Shown here in pieces: positions 37,637-46,540 of a DNA stretch of 64,000 bases (positions within the stretch are counted from its first letter, which is position 1; each line of letters begins with the position of its first letter). Source of the DNA: Clostridium hydrogenum. Lineage in GTDB: Bacteria; Bacillota; Clostridia; Clostridiales; Clostridiaceae. The notes below the pieces were generated by a model, which was not told the origin of the DNA, ran no database searches, and was given only the letters and a program-made list of their open reading frames with translations. Made by a program: the position numbers and the translations under genes. Location of the stretch: contig NZ_JAEACT010000002.1 of the NCBI RefSeq assembly GCF_021432385.1, positions 1,693,501 to 1,757,500 of the forward strand, read 5' to 3'.

Positions 37637-38347
37637 GTGAATATAAAATGCATAGAGAACTATGAATTTATAGAAGAAAAAGATGAAAATGTTAGTTTAT
37701 ATTTTTCTACTTCAAAAAATAATTTGAACTTTAAGATAAATTCAGAAGAGGGCATGAGGAATATCAGTAATTTAAAAAGTTGGTTTAATGTAGAAAAAGT
37801 AGGCTATTTAAATCAAATTCATAGTGATAAAATTTATAAATTTGATGGAAATGCTTATGATGGAGATTCAATAATTACAAATCAAAAAAATGTAGCGGTT
37901 GGTGTCTTTACAGCTGATTGCGTGCCTATTTTAATTTATGATAAAACTAGTGGTGTTGTAGCTGCAGTTCATAGTGGATGGAAAGGAACTGTCCTTAGAA
38001 TAGTAGAAAAAACTGTTAAAGTTATGAAAAATGATTATGGATGTGATGAAAAAAATATTAGTGCAGTCATAGGACCACACAATAAGGTTTGTTGCTATGA
38101 GTTTGGTGTGGAATTAGTTGAAGATTTCAAAAAGATAGATATTTATAGAAATGAAGATATATATGTGAATGGTAAATTGGATTTACAAAAGTGCATAATA
38201 AAACAATTAAAGAATGCAGGAATTACAAATATAAAACCTTTGAACATATGCACATACTGCACTAAGGAATACCAATTACATTCATATAGGAGAGATAAAG
38301 AAAAAGCTGGTAGGATGTTTTCTTTTATAACTATTAAGGCATCTTAA
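37637..38347 (+). CDS. pgeF: Peptidoglycan editing factor PgeF (YlmD/LACC1-like purine nucleoside-processing family)
   Basis: 236 residues. Metal-binding residues typical of the family are H62 (LNQIHSD), C95 (FTADCVP) and H112 (AAVHSGWKGT); GPHNKVCCYEFG and CTYC...LHSYRRDK follow. Relatives (YfiH, LACC1) act on purine nucleosides, and E. coli PgeF affects peptidoglycan composition; older annotation calls it a polyphenol oxidase. The start is GTG 37637, 6 bases after AGGGGG. The frame extends upstream to an ATG without a ribosome site. phoP follows after 22 bases. Confidence 0.9.
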   Translation: MNIKCIENYEFIEEKDENVSLYFSTSKNNLNFKINSEEGMRNISNLKSWFNVEKVGYLNQIHSDKIYKFDGNAYDGDSIITNQKNVAVGVFTADCVPILIYDKTSGVVAAVHSGWKGTVLRIVEKTVKVMKNDYGCDEKNISAVIGPHNKVCCYEFGVELVEDFKKIDIYRNEDIYVNGKLDLQKCIIKQLKNAGITNIKPLNICTYCTKEYQLHSYRRDKEKAGRMFSFITIKAS

Positions 38348-38369
38348 AGAAAATATGGAGGAGTAGTTT

Positions 38370-39068
38370 ATGGCTGGAGAAAAAATTTTAGTAGTAGATG
38401 ATGAGGAACATATTATACAACTTATAAAATTTAATTTAGAGAAAAATGGATATAAAGTTATATCGGCAATTGACGGCATAGAAGGGCTTAAGATTGCAAA
38501 GTCTGAGAGACCTCAGCTAGTTCTTTTGGATTTGATGCTTCCTGGATTAGATGGATATGATGTATGTAGAGAAATTAGGAAAGATAATAATATATCTAAT
38601 ATGCCAGTTATTATGATAACTGCTAAAGGTGAAGAACTCGATAAGATTTTAGGACTTGAACTTGGAGCAGATGATTATATAACAAAACCTTTCTCTGTAA
38701 GAGAGTTAATGGCAAGAGTTAAGGCTGTCCTAAGGAGAACCAAAATAGAATATAATGATAAATCATATAAATTTGGTGACATTGCTATTGATTTTCAAAA
38801 ACATGAGATAATTAAAGCTAATGAGAAGCTAGATTTAACTTTAAAGGAATTTGAGCTTTTGGAAGTGCTTATAAAAAATAAGGGAAGAGTTATGACAAGA
38901 GATTTTCTTTTAGATAAAATTTGGGGATATGAGTATATAGGTGAAACACGTACTGTTGATGTCCATATAAGGCACCTAAGACAAAAAATTGAAGATGATG
39001 ATAAGAAGCCTAAATATATAGAGACTATTAGAGGAATAGGCTACAGATTTAATTTTGACGGTGAGTAG
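38370..39068 (+). CDS. phoP: Phosphate response regulator PhoP (OmpR family)
   Basis: 232 residues: receiver with phosphoacceptor D54, T84 and K106, then an OmpR-type winged helix (FGDIAIDFQKHEI..., TRTVDVHIRHLRQKIE). Directly followed by its kinase two bases later, and five kb from pstSCAB-phoU, which supports PhoP over other OmpR members. It probably activates pst genes at low phosphate; candidate boxes lie before the chemoreceptor and pstS. GGAGG is about 8 bases before the ATG. Confidence 0.92.
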   Translation: MAGEKILVVDDEEHIIQLIKFNLEKNGYKVISAIDGIEGLKIAKSERPQLVLLDLMLPGLDGYDVCREIRKDNNISNMPVIMITAKGEELDKILGLELGADDYITKPFSVRELMARVKAVLRRTKIEYNDKSYKFGDIAIDFQKHEIIKANEKLDLTLKEFELLEVLIKNKGRVMTRDFLLDKIWGYEYIGETRTVDVHIRHLRQKIEDDDKKPKYIETIRGIGYRFNFDGE

Positions 39069-39070
39069 TT

Positions 39071-40774
39071 ATGAGAAAAAGATTATTTATTTATAATATA
39101 TTTATACTTACATTTACGTTACTAATAGTGACAGGCTTGTTTATTAATATAGTTAACCGTGAATATGAGCAAAATGTTGAGCAAGATTTAAAGAGAAATA
39201 ATGTTATAGCATCAAATATAATAGATAAAACGTCAGAAAATGATGTACCTAGCGCCCTCAAAGATATATTTAAAAATTCTGATCTAAGAATTACGTACAT
39301 ACGTAAAAATGGTACTGTTATTTATGACAATGATATTGATGCAAAAAAATTAAATAATCACAATAAAAGAGCTGAAGTTATAGAGGCCAGAAAAGATGGT
39401 GACGGTTACAGTATAAGATATAGTGATTCTTTAAAGAAAAAAATAATGTATTATGCTCATTTAAAAAAAGACGGTAGCATAGTGAGAACTGCAATTTGGA
39501 TTTCTTATATTAATAGATTTAAAGAAGTATATTTAAAATATTATTTTGCGGTTGTGGCACTTGCAGCTATTGTGTCTGTTTTTATATCTTTTAAGTTGTC
39601 ACAAATAATTTTAAAGCCAATTAGAGATTTAGAATTTATCACTTCAAGAATAGCAAGAGGTGAACTTGAAAGAAGAGTTAAAGTTGAATATAAGGATGAG
39701 ATTGGCAATCTTGGCAATACATTTAATGATATGGCTGAAAAACTTCAAAGTACTATTACAGATTCTATAGAAAAACAAAATAAATTAGAAGCAATTTTAG
39801 AGAGTATGGATAGTGGAGTTATTGCAGTTGATAAAAAATATAGGGTTATAATGATAAATCCATGTGCAGAAGGGCTATTTGGATTAACTAAAAATATAAT
39901 TGGTGAAAGGCTCATGGATAATATAAGAAATTATGAACTTGAGGATATTTTTAAAGAAAAATCGAAGGAGTACAGAGAAATAAAAATAGTTTGGCCTAAA
40001 GAAAGAATTTTAAGGGTGAAAACAGCTGAGATAATTAATGGATATGAATGTATAGGAACTGTTGCAGTACTTCAGGATATTACGGATATTATTAAATTGG
40101 AAAATATGAGAACTCAATTTGTTGCAAATGTATCCCATGAGCTTAAAACGCCTCTTACATCTATAAAAGGGTTTGCAGAAACCTTAAGATATGTAGATGA
40201 AAGTGATAAAAGAGAAGAATTTTTAAATATAATCGATGAAGAGGTTGACAGGTTAAATAGATTAATTGGGGATATATTATCGCTTTCAGATATAGAAATT
40301 CATGTAGATGAGAAAAAGGAAGAAATTGATGTAAAGGCTGTAATTAATAATGTATATAATCTTTTGAAGGATTCTGCTCAAAAGAAAAATATTGAAATTC
40401 AAGTTAGTTTGGAAGGGGCACCTAAACTTATCGGAAATGCTGATAGATTTAAGCAGATGATTATAAACTTGGCTGATAATGCAATTAAGTATAGTGAAAA
40501 TGGAGATAAGGTATTTATAGGAAGCAAATTTGAAGATGGTAACTACATTATTTGGGTTGAAGATACGGGCGCAGGTATACCAGAAAAAGATATTCCAAGA
40601 TTATTTGAAACTTTTTATAGGGTAGATAAAGCTAGATCTAGAGCTAAAGGTGGTACAGGACTTGGACTTGCTATAGTTAAACATATAGTTTTAAATTTTC
40701 ATGGTAAAATAGAAGTAGAAAGTGAACTTGGTAAAGGAAGCAAATTTATAGTTACATTACCGTGTGAAGGATAA
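39071..40774 (+). CDS. phoR: Phosphate sensor histidine kinase PhoR
   Basis: 567 residues: membrane helix ~7-27, an extracellular sensor domain ~28-155, membrane helix ~156-178, HAMP ~180-235 (KLSQIILKPIRDLE), PAS ~245-345, the H-box VANVSHELKTPLTSIKGF, and an ATPase domain with N box NLADNAIKYSE, DTGAGIP and GGTGLGLAIVKHI. This domain order is that of PhoR. Paired with phoP, ending just before repeat copy E6. Confidence 0.93.
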   Translation: MRKRLFIYNIFILTFTLLIVTGLFINIVNREYEQNVEQDLKRNNVIASNIIDKTSENDVPSALKDIFKNSDLRITYIRKNGTVIYDNDIDAKKLNNHNKRAEVIEARKDGDGYSIRYSDSLKKKIMYYAHLKKDGSIVRTAIWISYINRFKEVYLKYYFAVVALAAIVSVFISFKLSQIILKPIRDLEFITSRIARGELERRVKVEYKDEIGNLGNTFNDMAEKLQSTITDSIEKQNKLEAILESMDSGVIAVDKKYRVIMINPCAEGLFGLTKNIIGERLMDNIRNYELEDIFKEKSKEYREIKIVWPKERILRVKTAEIINGYECIGTVAVLQDITDIIKLENMRTQFVANVSHELKTPLTSIKGFAETLRYVDESDKREEFLNIIDEEVDRLNRLIGDILSLSDIEIHVDEKKEEIDVKAVINNVYNLLKDSAQKKNIEIQVSLEGAPKLIGNADRFKQMIINLADNAIKYSENGDKVFIGSKFEDGNYIIWVEDTGAGIPEKDIPRLFETFYRVDKARSRAKGGTGLGLAIVKHIVLNFHGKIEVESELGKGSKFIVTLPCEG

Positions 40775-40837
40775 TGCCAAAATGTATTTTAAAGGGGATT
40801 TTTTTCTAAAAAAGAATTTAACCATAATTAAAAATTA

Positions 40838-41079
40838 ATGCGAACTAAAAATTAGAGTACAAAGTACAGAGTACAGAGTACAGTGAAGGATGATTTACCT
40901 TTCCGTACGTTAGGTAAATCTTAAACTTAAATGTTGTCAGCTTTGCTGAACAACATTTATTCCGCAATTGCGTAAGCAATTAAAGAAATAAGTTATAAGA
41001 TTTTCTGTAGCAAAGCGGAAGAAAATCCTCATTCACTGTACGTTGTACTCTGTACTCCGTGCTCTGAATAAGGGTTCGC
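40838..41079. repeat. Heptamer-ended hairpin element, copy E6
   Basis: Begins 63 bases after phoR. Outer arms ATGCGAACT (40838) and GGTTCGC (41073-41079), followed by T-run. Heptamers left from about 40852; the right side ends with variants (CGTTGTACTCTGTACTCCGTGCTCTG). The interior has TTTACC/GGTAAA, GTTGTCAGC-TTT-GCTGAACAAC, AATTGC-GTAA-GCAATT and TTTTCTG/GGAAGAAAA hairpins. The third hairpin is GAAUUGC-like here versus GATTGC elsewhere, with the change matched on the other arm (CAATT for CAATC). Confidence 0.87.
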
Positions 41080-41170
41080 TTTTTTGTTGCAGTTGAAACA
41101 GTGAAATTATAAATTGCAAGTTGTCTATATATAATATGTAAATATAAATAAACATAATATGAACAAGAAT

Positions 41171-41230
41171 TTAACAAACGATTGTACAGAATTAACATTA
41201 ATTTAATATTATGAGATTGGTTATATAAGA
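41171..41230 (+). promoter_or_regulatory. PhoP-box-like array and promoter before the chemoreceptor gene
   Basis: TTAACA (41171), TTGTACA (41182), TTAACA (41192) and TTAATA (41203) recur at 10-11 base intervals, the helical-turn pattern of PhoP boxes in Bacillus (TTAACA with 5-base gaps). A -10-like TATATAAG lies at 41223-41230. Also here is a direct repeat of TTTAATATTATGAGA (41202 and 41238, 36 bases apart). Confidence 0.5.
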
Positions 41231-41280
41231 GTATTGATTTAATATTATGAGAATGGTTGTAAAAATGTATCACTATATAT

Positions 41281-41380
41281 AGATATACCAGTTCAACTAT
41301 TAAAATTCATGTGCACCATAATGCCAAGAAACCGGCATTTTGGCACAAAGAAATTTTAAGTTTCACAATGGTTTATCTTT
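41281..41380. repeat. Family-2 palindromic element, copy R1 (inverse orientation)
   Basis: ~100-bp imperfect inverted repeat: GATATACCAGTTCAACTA...AAAATT on the left and AATTTTAAGTTTCACAATGG...TTTATCTTT on the right, with a centre GTGCACCATAATGCC / GGCATTTTGGCAC. Same sequence as R2 and R3 but reversed. It sits in the long (763-base) gap between phoR and the chemoreceptor gene; the sequence from 41381 to 41537 has no further structure I can name. Confidence 0.8.
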
Positions 41381-41537
41381 AAGACACAGTAACTAAGAAA
41401 TTATTACATTATAGCATAGATGGGCGACTTAAAAAGTTAAAATTGCATATGTTAAGTTTATTTTGATTTGTTAGGGTAAACTCAGTATTTGTAATTTTAA
41501 ATTTTCAAACTGTACATCTATAAAAGGAGTAATGCAT

Positions 41538-43649
41538 ATGAAAAATTCTGTATTAAATCAGTTGTTAAAAAAAATTAATCCTAATATTAAGTTTGCAAAA
41601 ATAAAAAATAGTAATAAAACAACTTCAATATCTTTTAAAATAATTGTAATTGTATCAATCACAATTATTTTTTTAATGTTGGCAGTAGATGGAATAGTGA
41701 ATGCGCTAACCTATAATAAAATTTATCAAATGAACGAAGATAATATGAAAGTTGTTACATCAGAAATGTGTAATGATTTTCAAAATATGATGCTGGTGCA
41801 ATCTAGTGACACGGATAAAATTGCTGAAAATCCTAGTATACAAAGTATAGCAATAAAGGAAAATCAATCTACAAGGCAGGATGTTTTGCTAAAAGAACAG
41901 GATTTAATAAGTGAAATTAAAAATAAGATTGCTTTAAATACAATAGATAAAAATGATACTGAAAATATATTTTTTGCAGGAAAGGATGGAATAACTGTAG
42001 CTTGTACTAATGATGACTATTTAGGCTACGATAATTCTCATTATGATTATATTAATAGTGCACTTCAAGGAGGAAAGAGTGCAATTAGCTCTGTATATAC
42101 TTCAGTAATGACAAGCAAGCCTGTAATAACTTTTGTAAGTCCAGTTAAAGATGGAGCTGGAAATACTATTGGTGTTGTTGGTAAAACTGTATTTATAGAT
42201 TACTTTTCTAAAAGGTTTAAAAAATTCAAATATATGAATGATGGGTATGTATCAATACTTGATCAAAATAATAACATAGTATATCATCCACAAAATTATT
42301 ACATAAATAAAAAGAATGAAGTAGAAGAAATTAAACAGGTATTGAGAAATAAAAGTTTTTTTGAAAAGCCAAGTTCTAATTTTATTCAATTTGATTTTAA
42401 TAATAAAACTTATATAGGTAATATAAGCAGTATACCACAATTGAAATTAGCCATAATTTTAATGGATGAGAAAGAAGAAATAAAGAGTATACCTGAAAAA
42501 TTAGGAATTATTATTTTAATTATTACTTTAATTGCAGTTACAGCTGTAATTTTAATATTGAATGTTATAATTAGAAATTTATTTAAGCCTATGAATGTGC
42601 TTATAAAAAACACTAAAGAGATTGCAAAAGGTAATTTAACTGTTTCAAATAAAATAGTACGTCTAGATGAGGTTGGCAAAATATCTAAATCCTTTAATGA
42701 AATGGCATCTAATATAAAAGTTCTTTTAATGAGCATAAAGGAAGTTTCAAATGAAGTAATGGATACAAATAATTCTGTTAAAAAAGCTCAGAGCTCTGTT
42801 GCCGATGGTATGGATGTTATAAGTGTGGACATGGATAGAGCAAAGCAAAACACACTTCATATATCTGAGAATTTAGATGCTAGTTTTGATGCCTTTAACA
42901 ATATAAGAACAAAAATAGCTGGAATAAAAAATTTATCTAAGGGAATGCTAAATTTATCTAATAGTATACAAACAGTTAATGATACAGGTATAAAAAGAGT
43001 TAAAGAATTGGCTAATATGAGTGGAATATCAAAAACAAGTATTAGAGAAGTTGGAGATTCCTTTGATGAACTTACAAAGAGCGTAAGCGAAATTAAAAAT
43101 ATAGTTAATGTTGTAAGCGAAATTTCGAATAAAACCCATGTTTTAGGGTTGAATGCAGCTATAGAAGCAGCAAGAGTTGGTAATAGTGGAAACAGCTTTG
43201 GCGTAATTGCAGAAGAAATAAGAACGCTATCTTTAAATATAGAAAGTGAGATGGAAAATATAAGTGAAATAATAAACAAAATTAATATTAAAACAAATAA
43301 TACAGGTACAAAAATACAATATGTTGATGAAGTTTTCAATAAAGAAATAGAAATTGTCAATAATACAATCGAAAATTATAAAAATATATTTAATTTAAGT
43401 ATAGAAATTACTTCAAGTATTAAAAATATAGATGTTAACTTAGAAGCTGTTAATATTGAAAATGATGGAGTTTATAATAAGCTTAATGAAATTAACAACT
43501 TATACAAGGAATTTAATGATGTAATAGGTAAGGTTTCTTGTGTGATTGAAGAACAATATCAATATGTTAGTGAAATGGATACTACTCTTAAAAATATGAA
43601 TCACATAACTGCACAACTTGATAGCAATGTCAACAAATTTGTAGTATAA
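41538..43649 (+). CDS. Methyl-accepting chemotaxis protein with extracellular Cache-like domain
   Basis: 703 residues: a basic N-terminus, membrane helix ~34-58, a large extracellular sensor (~60-320, double-Cache-like, with VSPVKDGAGNTIGVVGKTV), membrane helix ~325-350, HAMP (LFKPMNVLIKNTKEIAKGNL) and a signalling domain with NAAIEAARVGNSGNSFGVIAEEIRTLS (in part). The hairpin tip is less conserved than usual. The ligand is unknown. The start is ATG 41538, 8 bases after AAGGAG; the ATG at 41532 is too close. It lies between phoPR and pstS with no terminator before pstS, suggesting a phosphate-linked role. Confidence 0.88.
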   Translation: MKNSVLNQLLKKINPNIKFAKIKNSNKTTSISFKIIVIVSITIIFLMLAVDGIVNALTYNKIYQMNEDNMKVVTSEMCNDFQNMMLVQSSDTDKIAENPSIQSIAIKENQSTRQDVLLKEQDLISEIKNKIALNTIDKNDTENIFFAGKDGITVACTNDDYLGYDNSHYDYINSALQGGKSAISSVYTSVMTSKPVITFVSPVKDGAGNTIGVVGKTVFIDYFSKRFKKFKYMNDGYVSILDQNNNIVYHPQNYYINKKNEVEEIKQVLRNKSFFEKPSSNFIQFDFNNKTYIGNISSIPQLKLAIILMDEKEEIKSIPEKLGIIILIITLIAVTAVILILNVIIRNLFKPMNVLIKNTKEIAKGNLTVSNKIVRLDEVGKISKSFNEMASNIKVLLMSIKEVSNEVMDTNNSVKKAQSSVADGMDVISVDMDRAKQNTLHISENLDASFDAFNNIRTKIAGIKNLSKGMLNLSNSIQTVNDTGIKRVKELANMSGISKTSIREVGDSFDELTKSVSEIKNIVNVVSEISNKTHVLGLNAAIEAARVGNSGNSFGVIAEEIRTLSLNIESEMENISEIINKINIKTNNTGTKIQYVDEVFNKEIEIVNNTIENYKNIFNLSIEITSSIKNIDVNLEAVNIENDGVYNKLNEINNLYKEFNDVIGKVSCVIEEQYQYVSEMDTTLKNMNHITAQLDSNVNKFVV

Positions 43650-43652
43650 GTT

Positions 43653-43693
43653 TTGTTAAGTTTAGTTAACAATGGTATAATACTCGATTAACA
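43653..43693 (+). promoter_or_regulatory. Promoter and PhoP-box-like hexamers before pstS
   Basis: TTGTTA (43653-43658) and TATAAT (43676-43681), spacer 17. TTAAGT (43656), TTAACA (43666) and TTAACA (43688) are spaced about 10 and 22 bases, close to helical turns, as expected for PhoP binding. Confidence 0.55.
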
Positions 43694-43760
43694 TTGATGG
43701 GGTATTATATTAAATGTAGTTAGGATGTTAAAACTAATTAAGTTTTTGGAGGTAGATTAG

Positions 43761-44681
43761 ATGAAAAGTAAAAAAGTTAAATTTGTAGTTGCAGCTTTAG
43801 CAATTACAGTGATGGCAGGATTATTTGCAGGTTGTGGAAGTTCAACTTCTAATGATAAAAAGGCAACTTCAGATAATACAACTAAAAAAGTAGAGAAGGT
43901 ATCAGGCTCAATAACAGCTTCAGGTTCAACAGCACTTCAACCTTTAGCAGAAGATTCAGTAGCTGGATTTAAAACAAAGAATCCAGATGCAAATGTAAAT
44001 GTACAAGGTGGAGGAAGCGGAACTGGTTTGAGCCAAGTAGCTCAAGGAGCAGTTGATATTGGAGATTCAGATATATATGCAGATCAAGGCGGAAAACTTA
44101 GTGCAGATGATGTTAAAGCTTTAGTAGATCATAAGGTTTGTGTTATAGGTTTTTCAGTTGTTACAAGCAGCGATGTAACAGTAAAAAGCTTAACTAAACA
44201 ACAAATACAAGATATATTCAAGGGAAACATAACAAATTGGAGTAAAGTTGGAGGACCTAATGAAGCAATAAATGTTATTAATAGACCAGCATCATCAGGA
44301 ACTAGAGCAACTTTCTTTAAAACAGTAATGGATAATCAAAGTGAAAAAGCAGGTTTAGGAACTACACAAGATGCAAGTGGTTCAGTTAAAACTGCTATGA
44401 CTAGTACTAAGGGTGCAATTAGTTATTTAGCTCTTTCTTATTTAACTGCTGACAATAAAAAAGGTATAAACATGGTTCAAATAGACGGAGTTGATGCTAC
44501 TACTGATAACATAACTGCTGGAAAATATAGCTTCTGCTCATATGAACATATGTATACTAAGGGAGAAGCAAAGGGAGTTGCAAAAGCCTTCATAGATTAT
44601 ATGATGAGCAGCGATAATAAATCACAAATAACTAAAGATGGATATATTCCAATTTCCGATATGAAAGTAGAATTGAAATAA
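43761..44681 (+). CDS. pstS: Phosphate-binding lipoprotein PstS
   Basis: Extracellular phosphate-binding component of the Pst transporter. 306 residues: signal peptide with lipobox LFAGC (lipidated C25), a linker rich in S/T/N/K, then the PBP-like fold with SGSTALQPLAE, GGGSGTGLSQVAQGAVDIGDSD (in part) and NRPASSGTRATFF, which bind phosphate. The ribosome site is GGAGG. A hairpin follows before pstC. Confidence 0.96.
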   Translation: MKSKKVKFVVAALAITVMAGLFAGCGSSTSNDKKATSDNTTKKVEKVSGSITASGSTALQPLAEDSVAGFKTKNPDANVNVQGGGSGTGLSQVAQGAVDIGDSDIYADQGGKLSADDVKALVDHKVCVIGFSVVTSSDVTVKSLTKQQIQDIFKGNITNWSKVGGPNEAINVINRPASSGTRATFFKTVMDNQSEKAGLGTTQDASGSVKTAMTSTKGAISYLALSYLTADNKKGINMVQIDGVDATTDNITAGKYSFCSYEHMYTKGEAKGVAKAFIDYMMSSDNKSQITKDGYIPISDMKVELK

Positions 44682-44690
44682 TTCAAAAAG

Positions 44691-44716
44691 GACTGGTTGC
44701 AGTTTTGTAGCCAGTC
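44691..44716 (+). other. Hairpin between pstS and pstC
   Basis: GACTGGTTGC and GTAGCCAGTC pair over ten positions (three wobble) with loop AGTTTT, and no T-run. Such a stem after a binding-protein gene often stabilises that part of the mRNA and lowers expression of the permease genes. Confidence 0.6.
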
Positions 44717-44759
44717 TAAGTGTTTACATAAATATAGAAAGTAGTTTGAGGGAGATAGT

Positions 44760-45644
44760 ATGAAATCAAAAAGTTTTTTCAAAAAACTTAAAAATGAGTA
44801 TATTGGAAAAGGATTTGTTACTTTTTGTGGTATATTAATGGTGGTTTTAACTTTATCCATTATTTTTTTCGTGGCATCTAAAGGAATTCAAGTTTTTGCT
44901 AAAGATCACTATTCTTTATCACATTTTTTATTCTCAAGTAATTGGGATCCAGATAATAAAAAGTTTGGTGCTTTAATTTTTATGCGTGGTTCAGGAATTG
45001 TATCAATTGGGGCTGTACTTATAAGTACTCCACTTGCAATTGCTTTAGCAGTGTTTATGAATATAATATCACCTAAATTAGGACAGAAAATTCTTCAACC
45101 AGCACTTGAGTTATTTGTTGGAATTCCGTCAGTTGTATACGGATTTGTTGGAGTAATATTTCTTATACCATTAATAAGAAACAAATTTGGTGGCGTTGGA
45201 TTTAGTGTACTTGCAGCTATATTGGTGTTAACTATAATGATACTTCCAACCATAGCTAGTTTATCTTCTGATGCAATTAGAAATGTTCACCATGATTATA
45301 TTGAAGCTTCCTATGGATTAGGAGCAACAAGGTGGCAAACTATATATAAAGTAATAATACCAGCTAGCAAAAATGGAATACTTACAGGCATAGTACTGGG
45401 ACTTGCAAGAGCATTTGGAGAAGCTTTAGCTGTGCAAATGGTTATTGGTAATGCAATTAGGTTTCCAAAGGGATTATCGGATTCAACTATAACGCTTACT
45501 GGTGTTATAACAATGGATATGGCTAATACTGGAAATGGAACGCCTTGGAATGATGCACTTTGGGCTTTAGCATTTTTATTACTTATAATTTCATTTGTAT
45601 TTATTGTAGTAATAAGATTAATTGGGAGAAAGGGTGAAGTATAA
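44760..45644 (+). CDS. pstC: Phosphate ABC transporter permease PstC
   Basis: 294 residues with about six membrane helices and the permease loop EASYGLGATRWQTIYKVIIP. It pairs with PstA in the membrane. The ATG follows GGGAG. Its stop codon overlaps the pstA start by one base (TAATG). Confidence 0.95.
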   Translation: MKSKSFFKKLKNEYIGKGFVTFCGILMVVLTLSIIFFVASKGIQVFAKDHYSLSHFLFSSNWDPDNKKFGALIFMRGSGIVSIGAVLISTPLAIALAVFMNIISPKLGQKILQPALELFVGIPSVVYGFVGVIFLIPLIRNKFGGVGFSVLAAILVLTIMILPTIASLSSDAIRNVHHDYIEASYGLGATRWQTIYKVIIPASKNGILTGIVLGLARAFGEALAVQMVIGNAIRFPKGLSDSTITLTGVITMDMANTGNGTPWNDALWALAFLLLIISFVFIVVIRLIGRKGEV

Positions 45645-46528
45645 TGAAAGCTAAAACTGTAGATAAAATTGCAACTGCTATTTTATATCTCATATCTTCT
45701 CTTGTAGTTTTGTTATTAATTTCTTTTATTGGATTTATAATATACAGAGGTAGAACTTCATTGAATTTTAATTTTATATTTGGAGAGCCTAAAACGTCTC
45801 AAGCAGGAGGGGGAATAGGTCCTCAGCTATTTAACTCTTTTTATATGCTTATAGTTTCACTTATAATAACAGTGCCTTTTGGAGTTGGAGCAGGTATATA
45901 TTTATCTGAATATGCAACAGAAGGAAAAATTTTAGGCTTTATAAGACTTTGTATAGAAACTATGGCATCACTACCATCCATAGTTGTAGGTTTATTTGGT
46001 ATGCTAGTTTTTGTTATTATGACTAAATGGCAAAATACTTTGCTTTCAGGAGCCTTAGTAATTGCAATCTTAAATTTACCGTCTATGACAAGGGTAAGTG
46101 AAAATGCCATAAGGGCATCGTCTTTAAAGGTAAAAGAGGCAAGTCTTGGACTTGGTGCAACTAAATGGCAGGCAATAAAAACTGTTATTCTTCCATCATC
46201 AATGCCTCAAATTTTAACAGGAGTTATATTGGCGGCAGGAAGAATATTTGGTGAAGCTGCTGCACTTTTATATACTTCAGGTATGAGCGCACCAATACTA
46301 AAATATAGTGATGTAAGTTTAGTTGGTCAAACTTCTCCATTTAGTTTATTTAGACCAGCAGAAACTTTAGCGGTTTATATTTGGAAGTTAAATTCAGAAG
46401 GCATGGTGCCAGATGCAGCTAAAATCGCTAGTGGAGCATCGGCTGTACTTGTAATAATGGTATTGATTTTTAATTTTTCAGCTCGTTTTATAGGCAAGAA
46501 AATATACGAGTCATATAGTGGAAAGTAA
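45644..46528 (+). CDS. pstA: Phosphate ABC transporter permease PstA
   Basis: 294 residues, about six membrane helices. SLPSIVVGLFGMLVF and the coupling loop EASLGLGATKWQAIKTVILP are typical of PstA. The start overlaps the end of pstC; pstB follows after 12 bases. Confidence 0.95.
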   Translation: MKAKTVDKIATAILYLISSLVVLLLISFIGFIIYRGRTSLNFNFIFGEPKTSQAGGGIGPQLFNSFYMLIVSLIITVPFGVGAGIYLSEYATEGKILGFIRLCIETMASLPSIVVGLFGMLVFVIMTKWQNTLLSGALVIAILNLPSMTRVSENAIRASSLKVKEASLGLGATKWQAIKTVILPSSMPQILTGVILAAGRIFGEAAALLYTSGMSAPILKYSDVSLVGQTSPFSLFRPAETLAVYIWKLNSEGMVPDAAKIASGASAVLVIMVLIFNFSARFIGKKIYESYSGK

Positions 46529-46540
46529 GGGGGAAATTCT

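Noticed and set aside
42857..43360. Minus-strand frame of 167 codons inside the chemoreceptor gene
   Set aside because: Low-complexity hydrophobic translation, the antisense of a coiled-coil gene. No start signal.
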